Shown: one piece after another, positions 35,122-43,995 of the stretch | How the letters are laid out: every line of letters starts with the position of its first letter | How positions within the stretch are numbered: the first letter of the stretch is position 1 | Assembly: GCA_936928855.1 (NCBI GenBank) | Contig: CAKZHZ010000069.1 | Location: 1-64,000, forward strand | Source: an uncultured Polycyclovorans sp. | GTDB lineage: Bacteria; Pseudomonadota; Gammaproteobacteria; Nevskiales; Nevskiaceae | Reading direction: 5' to 3' | Length of the DNA stretch: 64,000 nt | The notes under the pieces: generated by a model | Seen by the model: only the letters and a program-made list of their open reading frames with translations | The model's database searches: none | Told to the model about the DNA's origin: nothing | Translations under genes and position numbers: made by a program

Positions 35122-36921
35122 ATGAACGCTCCGTCATCCCCGCCCCGCGAACGCAAGCTCGAACTGCGCGAACTGCTCGACGAACTGGTCGCCGGCGGCG
35201 CGGTCACCCGGCACGATGCGAGAGAGTGTTGGGTGCGTCAGTCCGGCCAGCGCGGCCACGCACGCCACCCGCTGCTGCAGGTCGCCGACTGCGAGCTGGC
35301 GCGCGCCGACGGCGGCACCGGCCCCTGGACCGCGGACGCCCTCACACAGTGGTTGGCACAGCGCTGCGGACTTTCCTATCAGCGCGTGGATCCCCTGGGG
35401 CTCGATGTTCGCGGCATTACCGCCCTGGTGCCCTACGCCTATGCCGCCCGTGCCCAGATCCTGCCGTTGCGTGTAACGGACCGCGAAGTCGTGGTAGCGA
35501 CCGCAGAACCCTGGTGGCAGGAATGGGTGCGCGATCTCGAACCCGTGGTCAACCGCCGGATCACCCGCGTGATGACCAACCCGCACGACATTGAGCGCTA
35601 TCTGGGGGAGTTCTACGCGCTGGCAAGGTCGGTCAAGGGGGCCGAGACAGCACGACCGGGACGCACTCCCGGCGGCAATCTGCAGAATCTCGAACAGCTG
35701 GTGGAGCTGTCACGCAACGGCAAGCTGGATGCGGAAGCGCAACCCATTGTCGCGATCGTCGACTGGCTGTTGCAGTATGCGTTCGACAGTCGGGCCAGCG
35801 ATATTCATCTCGAACCCCGCCGCGAACACGGCCGCGTGCGCTTCCGCATCGATGGTCGCCTGCAGGACGTCTATCAGATCCCCGTGGCAGTGATGCCGCC
35901 CGTGACCAGCCGCATGAAGATGCTGGCACGCATGGACCTGGCTGAGAAACGCCGGCCACAGGACGGACGCATCAAGACTCGTTCGCCCGGCGGTCGCGAG
36001 GTCGAACTGAGAGTGTCGGCCCTGCCCACCGCCTTTGGCGAAAAGCTGGTCATGCGTATTTTCGACCCCGACGTTCTGGTCAAGGATTTCGCCGCGCTGG
36101 GACTGGAGGCAGAGGACGCGGCGCGCTGGCAGGCCATGGTGTCACAGCCGCACGGGATCGTTCTGGTGACCGGTCCCACCGGCGCCGGCAAGACCACCAC
36201 GCTCTACTCGACGCTGCGCCAACGGGCACGACCGGAAGTGAATGTCTGCACCATCGAGGACCCGATCGAGCTGGTCGAGCCCAGCTTCAACCAGATGCAG
36301 GTCAACCCCGCCATCGGGCTCGGCTTCGCCGACGGCGTCCGCGCGCTGCTGCGTCAGGACCCGGACATCATCATGATCGGTGAGATTCGGGACCTCGAAA
36401 CGGCCGACGTCGCGGTCCAGGCCGCGCTAACCGGACATCTGGTGCTGTCGTCCCTGCACACCAACGACGCAGTGGGCGCCATCACCCGCCTGCTCGACCT
36501 CGGTGTTCCTCCCTATCTGCTGCGCGCGACGCTCCTCGGAGTGGTTGCACAACGTCTGGTGCGTCGCCTCTGTGCGCACTGCAAACAGCCGGTTCCGGTC
36601 GACCCGGACCGCTGGCAGGCCTTCAGCGGCAGCAGTGGCGTCGCGCCGCCGGCGCAGGTCTACCGGCCCCAGGGTTGCGCCGAATGCCGTGACACCGGCT
36701 ATCACGGCCGCATCGGTCTCTACGAGATGCTGCCGGTCACCCGCGAGATCCGCCGCCTGATGGGGCGCGACGACGCGGATGCCGCGCTGGCAGCCGCCGC
36801 CGTGTCTGCCGGCATGACACCGCTGCGCCGCGCCGCCGCGCTGCGGGTTGCCCAGGGCGACACCTCGCTGGAGGAGGCCCTGTCGGTGGTTCCGCCGGCC
36901 CTGGACGAGCCTCATTCCTGA
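35122..36921 (+). CDS. GspE/PilB-type secretion or pilus assembly ATPase
   Basis: Hexameric ATPase powering type IV pilus extension or type II secretion. The 599-residue protein has an N-terminal GspE_N-like domain (about 1-170), then Walker A GPTGAGKTTT, the Asp box and Walker B (DPDIIMIGEIRD), a His box (LVLSSLHTNDA) and the zinc tetracysteine (CAHC and CAEC). All catalytic elements are present. No other pilus or secretion gene is adjacent, so its partner system cannot be named. It could be a second PilB, or the GspE of a system encoded elsewhere. Confidence 0.85.
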   Translation: MNAPSSPPRERKLELRELLDELVAGGAVTRHDARECWVRQSGQRGHARHPLLQVADCELARADGGTGPWTADALTQWLAQRCGLSYQRVDPLGLDVRGITALVPYAYAARAQILPLRVTDREVVVATAEPWWQEWVRDLEPVVNRRITRVMTNPHDIERYLGEFYALARSVKGAETARPGRTPGGNLQNLEQLVELSRNGKLDAEAQPIVAIVDWLLQYAFDSRASDIHLEPRREHGRVRFRIDGRLQDVYQIPVAVMPPVTSRMKMLARMDLAEKRRPQDGRIKTRSPGGREVELRVSALPTAFGEKLVMRIFDPDVLVKDFAALGLEAEDAARWQAMVSQPHGIVLVTGPTGAGKTTTLYSTLRQRARPEVNVCTIEDPIELVEPSFNQMQVNPAIGLGFADGVRALLRQDPDIIMIGEIRDLETADVAVQAALTGHLVLSSLHTNDAVGAITRLLDLGVPPYLLRATLLGVVAQRLVRRLCAHCKQPVPVDPDRWQAFSGSSGVAPPAQVYRPQGCAECRDTGYHGRIGLYEMLPVTREIRRLMGRDDADAALAAAAVSAGMTPLRRAAALRVAQGDTSLEEALSVVPPALDEPHS

Positions 36922-36993
36922 CAAGGCGTTCACCTTTGATTCAGGCCCCCTCGATAGGCTCGGGGACGTTATCGCTCACCCCCGGGAACGCTC

Positions 36994-37545
36994 ATGCACC
37001 GCACCCGCCTGCTCGCCTCACTCACGCTGACCCTCTGCATCTCGGCTTGTGCCACCCCGACTCCCTACCAGCCAGCTGAGCACCGGCGTGCGGTGGGATA
37101 CACCGAAACCCAGCTCACCGACAATCGATATCGAATCGTCTTTGCCGGCAACCACCTGACGCCCCGACAGCACGTGCACGACTACGCCCTGCTCCGGGCC
37201 GCCGAGTTGACGCTGCAGGCAGGCTACGAATGGTTCCAGCTGGCTGGTCGTGATGAAGATCGGGATGTTCGCACCCACACGCGATTTGGCACAGGCTGGG
37301 ACAGCGGTCCGCGGACTGCGGTGTATCAGCGCTGCGGACTGTTGACCTGCAACACTGTGGTCACGTCCGCCCCGGCCTATCACAGCGGTCTGGGGATCGA
37401 GACAGCCCAGGCGCGTACCGCCTACACGACCCAGCTTGAGATCGTGCTGGGAAAGGGGCCCATACCGACCGGCCCCGACACCTATCCGGCGCAGCCCCTG
37501 GCAGCTTCGTTGCGCCGCGCCTTGAACGTCTCCTCAGACCTCTGA
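36994..37545 (+). CDS. Lipoprotein of the CC0125/CC1285 type
   Basis: A 183-residue exported lipoprotein; signal TRLLASLTLTLCISAC with a lipobox at ISAC. The mature part has the conserved order GYTETQLTDNRYRIVFAGN, then RAAELTLQAGYEWFQL, as in uncharacterised CC0125/CC1285-like lipoproteins. It has two further cysteines (CGLLTC). Function unknown. Expression context is unclear: 72 bases after the ATPase gene and convergent with a cyclotransferase-like gene. Confidence 0.75.
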   Translation: MHRTRLLASLTLTLCISACATPTPYQPAEHRRAVGYTETQLTDNRYRIVFAGNHLTPRQHVHDYALLRAAELTLQAGYEWFQLAGRDEDRDVRTHTRFGTGWDSGPRTAVYQRCGLLTCNTVVTSAPAYHSGLGIETAQARTAYTTQLEIVLGKGPIPTGPDTYPAQPLAASLRRALNVSSDL

Positions 37546-37576
37546 GCCTGGGCGCATCCGCACGACGGCCTCATGA

Positions 37577-37996
37577 TCACGACCGCGGGGGCCTGCCTCC
37601 GCGAGGGCTCACATACACCCAGGCCCAGCAATCCGATCCGTCATCGCTGATCGCGTGCCCGAGCACGCGCCGGAACTCCCCGGCCCGTGTCCAGCGCCGA
37701 TGCACCCCCTCGTAGCGATCCAGCTGCACCAGCGACTGCTTCACGGGGTTGCGCAGCTGGAACCTCAGTGCCGGCTGCCAACACACTCCGACCCGCTCAA
37801 GCGCGGGATATCGATCGCCAGCTCGCAAACGCCCGCGCAGGCGACACGCTCCCAGGCAGCGCCCCATAGCGCGGCTGGCACGCCAGCAGTCCCGCCGCAG
37901 CCCACCCGGGGGCAACCGCCGCATCGCGGCCGGCCGCAAGCTGCCGTACACAAGCACTGACGTCACGGATACTGGCGCATGCCGGACATCAGACAA
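37577..37996 (-). CDS. Gamma-glutamylcyclotransferase-like (AIG2-type) protein
   Basis: Small cytoplasmic protein of up to 139 residues with the BtrG/AIG2 fold. It shows VLVYGSLRPA, RLRGRLRAGDRYPAL, the catalytic-Glu segment LDRYEG and DCWAWVYVS. The middle part is more divergent than usual. The start is uncertain: a TTG at 37996 directly abuts the yccA terminator, and a GTG at 37966 would still keep the fold. It has no clear ribosome-binding site and lies downstream of yccA on the same strand, beyond its terminator. Substrate unknown. Confidence 0.65.
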   Translation of the reverse strand: MSDVRHAPVSVTSVLVYGSLRPAAMRRLPPGGLRRDCWRASRAMGRCLGACRLRGRLRAGDRYPALERVGVCWQPALRFQLRNPVKQSLVQLDRYEGVHRRWTRAGEFRRVLGHAISDDGSDCWAWVYVSPRGGRPPRS

Positions 37997-37997
37997 T

Positions 37998-38027
37998 AAA
38001 AAACCCGGCCCCCTGAGGGACCGGGTT
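37998..38027 (-). terminator. Terminator of yccA
   Basis: On the minus strand AACCCGG/CCGGGTT plus an inner GGG/CCC stem (38002-38027) with one mismatch is followed by a run of T's (37998-38003). It lies 19 bases past the yccA stop. Confidence 0.85.
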
Positions 38028-38046
38028 GTCGTCAGCGCGGAAACGA

Positions 38047-38763
38047 TCAGTCCTCGCCCCCGAGAAAGCCGCTCAACTGCAGCAGGCTCATGAACAGGTT
38101 GTAGATGTTCAGGTACAGCGCCACCGTAGCGGAGATGTAGTTCGTCTCGCCCCCCTGCACGATCCGCTGCGTGTCGTACACGATCAGCAACGAGAAGATG
38201 GCAATGGCAGCGGTCGACACCGCCAGGGCCAGCCCGGTGATATTGAGGAAGATGTTGGCGATGGAGGCGATGATGATCACCAGCAGGCCGATCATCAGGA
38301 ACTTGCCCATGCCCGAGAAATCCCGCTTGGTGGTCATGGCATAGGCGGACAGACCCAGGAAGATCGCCCCCGTCCCGCCAGCGGCCATCATCACCAGTTG
38401 CGCGCCGTTGGAAAACGCCGTCAGGTAGGCATTGATCACCGGCCCCGTTGCGAAGCCGATGAAACCCGTGAAGGCGAACACCGAGGCCAAGCCCCAGGCA
38501 CTGTTGCGAGTCGCGTGGGTCAGGAACAGCAAGCCGAACATGCCGATCAACATCACGGCCCAGTGAAGCGGCGGCACCTTCATCGCCATCGAGAGCCCCG
38601 CCATGCCGGCAGAGAACAACAGGGTCAACGACAGCAACCAGTAGGTGTTGCGCAGGACCGCGTTCTGCTGCAGCAGCGTGGACGGCCGTGCATCGGCCTG
38701 GCGAAAAACGCCGGGTGCATCGGTACGAACCGGCACGGGGCGCTGCGAAGAGTTCCAGCTCAT
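38047..38763 (-). CDS. yccA: YccA, Bax inhibitor-1 family membrane protein
   Basis: Seven-helix inner-membrane protein of 238 residues; E. coli YccA modulates FtsH proteolysis, notably of jammed SecY. The seven hydrophobic segments and the C-terminal SLLIVYDTQRIVQGGETNYI are hallmarks of the family. It is monocistronic, with a terminator. FtsH-linked functions recur in the window (SPFH/NfeD, YccA, SecDF) but not in one operon. Confidence 0.93.
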   Translation of the reverse strand: MSWNSSQRPVPVRTDAPGVFRQADARPSTLLQQNAVLRNTYWLLSLTLLFSAGMAGLSMAMKVPPLHWAVMLIGMFGLLFLTHATRNSAWGLASVFAFTGFIGFATGPVINAYLTAFSNGAQLVMMAAGGTGAIFLGLSAYAMTTKRDFSGMGKFLMIGLLVIIIASIANIFLNITGLALAVSTAAIAIFSLLIVYDTQRIVQGGETNYISATVALYLNIYNLFMSLLQLSGFLGGED

Positions 38764-38850
38764 GTCACAACCTCACAAAGTCGATCAGACGTGGTACCCA
38801 GAGTGTACGTCATTGACCGTGAAAACCCATCGGGGGTTCCCACCGGGGGC

Positions 38851-39468
38851 TCAGAACGGAATCTTGCTCGGCTCGCGGGTGTAGTGAACGTAGCCCAGGC
38901 TGGCACCCGCCCGGATGCCGACGCCGGTGCGGATGGGGGCCAGCACCACATCTCCACTGCGCTGGTAATTCAGGCCAGCGCCCGCCACCACGTAGAGGCT
39001 GCCGTCGACCGCAGGAAAGCGTTGAAACAGGCTGTCGGTGCTTCTGAGGTTGTAGATCAGGGTGAACACCTTGGCGGCGTTGCCGCCGAAGTCCCAGCCG
39101 ATCGAGGGTCCCTGCCACCAGACGGGCATGGCATCTCCGGCTTTGTACTGCAGCGTGCCCTGCCCGTAGCGCAGTCCGACCACGAAGGCACCGCCGCCTT
39201 CCTCGCCCATGATGTAGGCACTGGGGCGCCCATAGTCGGAAAACACCCGCTCCAGCGCCTTGGCGATACCTTCGCTGGCACCCCCGAAGAAGTCCTCGGC
39301 GGCCTTGCGCACTTCGGTCTCGGTGTAGGTCTGCTGCGACAGCTCGGTGTCCTTCTCGGTCGAAAAGGTACTGTAGTGCTTGCCACGCTCGTCGATCGGT
39401 TCGACCTGCGCGTGAGCGACACCGGTCAGCACGCCGAGGCAGATCATCAGGGAGTAGAGGCGGTTCAT
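38851..39468 (-). CDS. EipA-like periplasmic protein (DUF1134)
   Basis: A 205-residue exported protein; signal peptide NRLYSLMICLGVLTGVAHA, start ATG at 39468. The mature domain (FFGGASEGIAKALERVFSDYG, GGGAFVVGLRYGQG, GPSIGWDFGGNAAKVFTLIY) matches DUF1134. In Brucella the homologue EipA supports envelope integrity. That family is best known from alphaproteobacteria, so presence here is notable but not unique. A perfect TTGACA at 39533-39538 on the minus strand may be its -35. Confidence 0.85.
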   Translation of the reverse strand: MNRLYSLMICLGVLTGVAHAQVEPIDERGKHYSTFSTEKDTELSQQTYTETEVRKAAEDFFGGASEGIAKALERVFSDYGRPSAYIMGEEGGGAFVVGLRYGQGTLQYKAGDAMPVWWQGPSIGWDFGGNAAKVFTLIYNLRSTDSLFQRFPAVDGSLYVVAGAGLNYQRSGDVVLAPIRTGVGIRAGASLGYVHYTREPSKIPF

Positions 39469-39555
39469 GGCGGGGCCCTGTCGGAAGTGGTGCGTCATTG
39501 ATGACATGACAGACTGAATCGTCCATGAATTTTGTCAACCATGCGCGCAGGTCCC

Positions 39556-39583
39556 AAAAAGAAAGCGGCCCCGAAAGGCCGCT
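39556..39583 (-). terminator. Orphan terminator upstream of eipA
   Basis: On the minus strand AGCGGCC/GGCCGCT (39564-39570 with 39577-39583) is followed by TT, C and five T's. No protein gene lies upstream on this strand before the divergent LuxR gene, and eipA seems to have its own -35 downstream, so an RNA of about 140 bases may end here. Confidence 0.75.
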
Positions 39584-39694
39584 AATTTCCCTACCCCACA
39601 AAGCAGGTCCCTACGCCGTTTCCACCGGCACAAGGACACGAAACAGGACGCCAAGAGACCCAAGCTCGGCCATCGAAATCTGGCGTTTTCGCGA
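39556..39694 (-). ncRNA. Candidate small RNA ending at the orphan terminator
   Basis: Between the divergent LuxR gene and eipA, the minus strand has a weak TGGTGA - 17 bases - CATACT promoter (-10 at 39701-39706), a long-range stem ACGCCA/TGGCGT (39681-39686 with 39648-39653) and the terminator above. No coding potential is convincing. It could instead be a 5' leader of eipA with premature termination. Start estimated. Confidence 0.35.
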
Positions 39695-39753
39695 ACATTG
39701 AGTATGCTCGTGGGCATCGCCGCTCACCATAGTAAAAAGCTCCCCCTACCCGA

Positions 39754-40740
39754 ATGAAGCGACCGACTCCGGCCGACACCGTCGACCCCGTGGACCGCTA
39801 CATCGCCCAGCTCTACCGCTGGGCGTTGTCGATCGCACCCGAGCACTATCGTGCCTGGGCTCTCCAGGAGTGGGCCAAATGGGTGCCGCACGATTTTGCC
39901 CTCTGGGGCACCGGCTTGGTCTCCGACTGGAAATTCCACACCGTCACGGTTACCGGCGGACTGCCGCCAGAGTTTCCCCGAATTCTCGAGGAGACCCGCC
40001 CGATCAATCCCCTGCTACCGGTGATCCTGAGCAATCTGGACTGCCCGGTGGACTTCAGGACCGTGGTGCCGGATGCCACGTTCTTCCAGTCCGAGTTCTA
40101 TCGCCGCACCTTTGAGCCCTTTGGTATCAGCCGTGGGCTGTCAACCGCGCACCTGGACCGGCGCAGCGGACTCTATTCATTACTGACGCTGTATCGGCGA
40201 GACCGTGATGCCGGCTGGGACGAAGCCGATCTGGCGCGCCAGCGCCGGATTCCGTATCACCTGTTCAATGCCGCCTCGCACGTCTTCTTCCTGCACCTTG
40301 CGCGCAACCACCAGCGAATGCCGGCAGCGGCGGCGGCAGTGGTGGACAACCAGCGACGCTTTCACGAGACCCAGCCGCGCTTCCTGGACATGCTCGACGC
40401 TCACTTCCCGGATCGCGACGAGACCTACGAGCTGCCGTTCGAGCTACCCGAACCGGACACCCCGATGATGCTCAATGACCGGCTTTGCGTCCGTTGCGAG
40501 CCGGTGGGTGAGCTATGGATCGTCTACCTGTGGCCGCCCGGACCGCTGGATCGTCTGACAGCGCGCGAGCGCGAGATCGTGCTGGCCGTATCCCAGGGAC
40601 TGTCGTTCAAACAGGCCGCCCGAAAGATCGGCGTGGCGCCGTCGACCGTGGCCAACCACCTCTACCGGATCTACCGCAAACTCGGTGTCTACAGCCGCAC
40701 TGAACTGGCTGCGCTGGTCTACCCGGAAAATGAACCCTAA
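39754..40740 (+). CDS. LuxR-type transcriptional regulator
   Basis: A 328-residue DNA-binding protein. The C-terminal 65 residues form a LuxR/NarL helix-turn-helix (LTAREREIVLAVSQGLSFKQ, then APSTVANHLYRIYRKLGV). The N-terminal about 250 residues show no receiver aspartate and no autoinducer-domain motif that I recognise; they contain several Trp/Phe-rich stretches and may bind a small ligand. It diverges from a candidate RNA locus. Its stop overlaps the convergent der gene by four bases. Target unknown. Confidence 0.85.
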   Translation: MKRPTPADTVDPVDRYIAQLYRWALSIAPEHYRAWALQEWAKWVPHDFALWGTGLVSDWKFHTVTVTGGLPPEFPRILEETRPINPLLPVILSNLDCPVDFRTVVPDATFFQSEFYRRTFEPFGISRGLSTAHLDRRSGLYSLLTLYRRDRDAGWDEADLARQRRIPYHLFNAASHVFFLHLARNHQRMPAAAAAVVDNQRRFHETQPRFLDMLDAHFPDRDETYELPFELPEPDTPMMLNDRLCVRCEPVGELWIVYLWPPGPLDRLTAREREIVLAVSQGLSFKQAARKIGVAPSTVANHLYRIYRKLGVYSRTELAALVYPENEP

Positions 40741-42161
40741 CGCCGGCCCTTAACCCTCGCCATCAGCCGCTTCTTCTTTTTCACCTGGCGCGGCGTCAAT
40801 TGGTTGACGCGCCCCTTGAACGGGTTGTCGCCAGTTTTGAATTCGAGCACCAGGGGTACCCCCTTTAGCTTGAACACCTCGCGAAAATGATTGGCAAGGT
40901 AGCGTTTGTACGCATTGGGAATGCGCTCGGTCTGATTGCCGTGCACCACGATACGAATGGGATTACGCCCGCCCTGGTGTGCGTATCGCAACTTGATGCG
41001 CCGCCCCACCACCGCAGGTGGCGCATGTCGGGACACCGCATGCTCAAGCTCACGCGTGAGCGCAGGTGTGGGGATATCCCGCAGCGTGGCATCCGCCACC
41101 TCGATCACTTCCCGCATCAATACGCCCACGCCGGAGCCGTGACGCGCAGAAATGTAGTGCAATGGCGCAAAGTCGAGGAACGGCAACTTCAGGTCGACCT
41201 GATAGCGAACCTGCTCACGGTCATCGTCGTCGAGTCCGTCCCACTTGTTGACGGCCACCAGCAATGCGCGCCCACGTTGGGCCACCAGCCCCATCAGGCG
41301 GGCATCCTGCTCACTGATCTCGCCATGGGCGTCGACCACCGCAATCACGACATGAGCACGCTCGATCGCCTCAAGTGTCTTGACGATGGAGAACTTCTCG
41401 ATCACCTCGCTGACGCGGGCCCGTCTGCGCACCCCGGCGGTGTCGATTAGCGTGAAGGTGCGCCCCTCCGCCTCGAACGGGACCTCGATCGCGTCACGTG
41501 TAGTCCCCGGCAGGTCCGCCGCCAGCACCCGCTCCTCACCCAACAGGCGGTTCACCAGGGTGGACTTGCCGACATTGGGACGCCCCACCACCGCGACACG
41601 GATCCGCCCGTCGTCCAGGCTGGGACTTTCCGGCAGCGGTGGATAGGATTCCAGCAGGGCGTCCAGTAACGCACTGATGCCATCCCCATGGGCCGCAGAC
41701 ACCGCGCAGGGCTCGCCCAGTCCGAGGGCATAGAAATCGCCGCCAGCCGCCACCCGGGTTTGTCCTTCAGCCTTGTTGACCAGCAAGGTCACGGGTTTTC
41801 CAAGGCGGCGCAGGAACTGGGCAATCGCGTCATCGCTGGGATGGCGCCCTGCCCGGGCGTCGACCATGAACAGCACCTGATCAGCTTCGGCGAGCGCCAG
41901 CCGGGCCTGATCCTCGGCGAGCGCGGCCAGCGGTTCGCTGGACTCCGGCATCAGCCCGCCGGTATCCACCACCACGAAGGCGCGATCACCATGCCGGCCG
42001 GTACCGTACTGCCGGTCTCGTGTCAGCCCGGCGTAGTCGGCAACCAACGCGGCGCGGGTGCCGGTCAGTCGGTTGAACAGCGTTGATTTGCCGACATTGG
42101 GTCGACCAACCAGCACCAAGCGCGGCAGCGGCGCTGGCGGGGTCACATCATCCGTCATCAA
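40737..42161 (-). CDS. der: GTPase Der (EngA)
   Basis: Essential double-GTPase for 50S ribosome assembly. The 474-residue protein has two G domains, with P-loops GRPNVGKSTLFNRL near residue 20 and GRPNVGKSTLVNRL near residue 195, two DxxG motifs and a C-terminal KH-like domain ending in a basic tail (KKKKRLMARVKGRR). Last gene of the long ndk-to-der run; 38 bases separate it from bamB. Confidence 0.98.
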   Translation of the reverse strand: MMTDDVTPPAPLPRLVLVGRPNVGKSTLFNRLTGTRAALVADYAGLTRDRQYGTGRHGDRAFVVVDTGGLMPESSEPLAALAEDQARLALAEADQVLFMVDARAGRHPSDDAIAQFLRRLGKPVTLLVNKAEGQTRVAAGGDFYALGLGEPCAVSAAHGDGISALLDALLESYPPLPESPSLDDGRIRVAVVGRPNVGKSTLVNRLLGEERVLAADLPGTTRDAIEVPFEAEGRTFTLIDTAGVRRRARVSEVIEKFSIVKTLEAIERAHVVIAVVDAHGEISEQDARLMGLVAQRGRALLVAVNKWDGLDDDDREQVRYQVDLKLPFLDFAPLHYISARHGSGVGVLMREVIEVADATLRDIPTPALTRELEHAVSRHAPPAVVGRRIKLRYAHQGGRNPIRIVVHGNQTERIPNAYKRYLANHFREVFKLKGVPLVLEFKTGDNPFKGRVNQLTPRQVKKKKRLMARVKGRR

Positions 42162-42199
42162 GGTGTTCCCGCCAGGGCGCTGCGGAGCGCCGATTCCCG

Positions 42200-43339
42200 T
42201 TATTCCGACCGCGTGCCAACAGCGAACAGTCTACCTTCGCGGCTATACACCACGAGGCGTTCCGCCACCGGCATCGGCCGCGCCTGCAGCGGCGCATCTC
42301 CGGCGCGGACCCGCCCAACCAGGCGACCATCGCGCGGTGACAGCCAGTGCAGGTAACCCTCGAAGTCACCCACCACCAGCAGGCCATCCTTCAGTGCCGG
42401 CGCCGACAGACGCCGATACAGCAGGTCTTCCTGCTTCCAGGCGGCCGCGCCGGTGCGGGCATCCAGCGCCCAGACCCGACCGTCGGTGTCGCTGACCACC
42501 AGCTTGTCGTCAACCAACACCATGCCGCTATAACTCGAAATACTGCGTCGCCACAGCACCTGGCCGGTTTCGCCATCGACACACGCTAGCTCGCCTCCGA
42601 CACTGGCGACGTACAACTCCGCACCTTCGGCCACGATGTCGGCATCAATATCCGCCAGCCGCTCCAGCTCACTGCGCCCCGTCGGTGCGGCGATCACCTG
42701 CTCCCACAGCAATTGCCCGGAACGGGGATCGATCGCGGCCACCCGACCGTTGTCCATACCCACGAACAGCCGGCCACCATGCAGCAGCGGCGCTGACAGG
42801 CCGCGCAGGGTAAGGCTCGGCACGCCGCGGTCGAAGGTCCAGCGGCGCTCACCGCTTTCCAGCGCCAGTCCGTGCAGGCGTCCATCGACCGTCCGCACGA
42901 TCACCAATTCGCGTGAGGCGACGGGGGCCGCCAGCACCTCGCTGGACACCTTGGCGCGCCAGCGTTCGCTGCCATCGGCGCGGGACAGGGCAATCACCTC
43001 GGCATCCAGGGTGCCGAACAGCACCAGATCGGCCGCCACCGCCGGCCCGGCAATGGCGCGCGTCTTGGTCCGTCGTTCCCACACAGGACGCCCGTTTTCC
43101 GGATTCAGGGCACGGACACGTCCGGCCTGATTCACCACAAACAGCGCGTCGTCCGCAACCGCCACCGCAAGCCGGGAAAAGTGATCCCCATGCCCGACGC
43201 CACGCGACCATGCGCGCTTCGGCTGCACTTCCGGGCTGGCGATATCCTGCAACTCTGCCGGCTCGCGAACGTTCTCCTTGCCGGAGCAGGCCGCGAGCAG
43301 CAGTGCCGCCAGCGAAAGGACTGCAATCCGTACGCTCAT
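42200..43339 (-). CDS. bamB: Outer-membrane assembly lipoprotein BamB
   Basis: Beta-propeller subunit of the BAM complex that folds outer-membrane proteins. The 379-residue precursor has a lipoprotein signal (AVLSLAALLLAAC) and repeated propeller blades with Trp-rich motifs (GRPVWERRT, GSERWRAKV, GQLLWEQVI, GQVLWRRSI). Length is normal. It overlaps yfgM by four bases and is followed by der, the conserved yfgM-bamB-der order. Confidence 0.96.
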   Translation of the reverse strand: MSVRIAVLSLAALLLAACSGKENVREPAELQDIASPEVQPKRAWSRGVGHGDHFSRLAVAVADDALFVVNQAGRVRALNPENGRPVWERRTKTRAIAGPAVAADLVLFGTLDAEVIALSRADGSERWRAKVSSEVLAAPVASRELVIVRTVDGRLHGLALESGERRWTFDRGVPSLTLRGLSAPLLHGGRLFVGMDNGRVAAIDPRSGQLLWEQVIAAPTGRSELERLADIDADIVAEGAELYVASVGGELACVDGETGQVLWRRSISSYSGMVLVDDKLVVSDTDGRVWALDARTGAAAWKQEDLLYRRLSAPALKDGLLVVGDFEGYLHWLSPRDGRLVGRVRAGDAPLQARPMPVAERLVVYSREGRLFAVGTRSE

Positions 43340-43974
43340 GACTGCACCACGTCGGCAAGGTCATCAATCTTGAACTGCAGCAGCAGGCGATTCGGCGCCG
43401 CCGGATCCAGCGCGGCCAGGGCATCACGATAAGCATCGTGCGCGCCGCTGCGATCCCCCTGCGCCAGCAATACGTCACCACGCATTTCCAGGTACAGGGA
43501 CTCAAAGCCCTGCGGCTGCGTGCTCAGGCGGCTCAGTGCCGCCTCCAGCTGGCCGCGCTCGAAGTCCACGCGCGCCAAACGCAGGTTGGCCAACGCCAGC
43601 AGGCCGGCATCGCCACTGTTGTCGGCCACCCAGGCCAGCGCGCCGCGCGCGGCATCCAGATCGCCCCGGTCGAGCGCCAGGTCGGCCTGCTGCAGCTTCG
43701 CCAGTGCGGCATAGGGACTACCGTCGAACTCGCGTGCCAGTGTGTCGGCCATCCGGCTGACCTCGTCTACCGCGCCATCACTGCGGGCAGTCTGCAGGTC
43801 GTCATAGATCTGCGACGCCTGCAGCGCACGGCTTTCGCGAGACCCCTGATAGCCCTCCCATCCGAAGATCGCCGCCAGGCCGATCCCCAGCCCAGCCGCC
43901 AGCGCCTTCCAGTTGTCCTGCCACCATTTGCGGAAGGCGTCGAGTTCAGCTTCGTCTTCGTAGTGCGTCGCCAC
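43336..43974 (-). CDS. yfgM: YfgM, ancillary SecYEG-associated TPR protein
   Basis: Inner-membrane protein of 212 residues: a short cytoplasmic N-terminus (YEDEAELDAFRKWWQDNWK), one membrane helix (LAAGLGIGLAAIFGWEGY) and a periplasmic TPR domain. In E. coli it works with PpiD at the Sec translocon. It lies between hisS and bamB, the usual order, and is translationally coupled to bamB. Confidence 0.94.
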   Translation of the reverse strand: MATHYEDEAELDAFRKWWQDNWKALAAGLGIGLAAIFGWEGYQGSRESRALQASQIYDDLQTARSDGAVDEVSRMADTLAREFDGSPYAALAKLQQADLALDRGDLDAARGALAWVADNSGDAGLLALANLRLARVDFERGQLEAALSRLSTQPQGFESLYLEMRGDVLLAQGDRSGAHDAYRDALAALDPAAPNRLLLQFKIDDLADVVQS

Positions 43975-43995
43975 GGGTGTTCTCGTCCTGAATTG

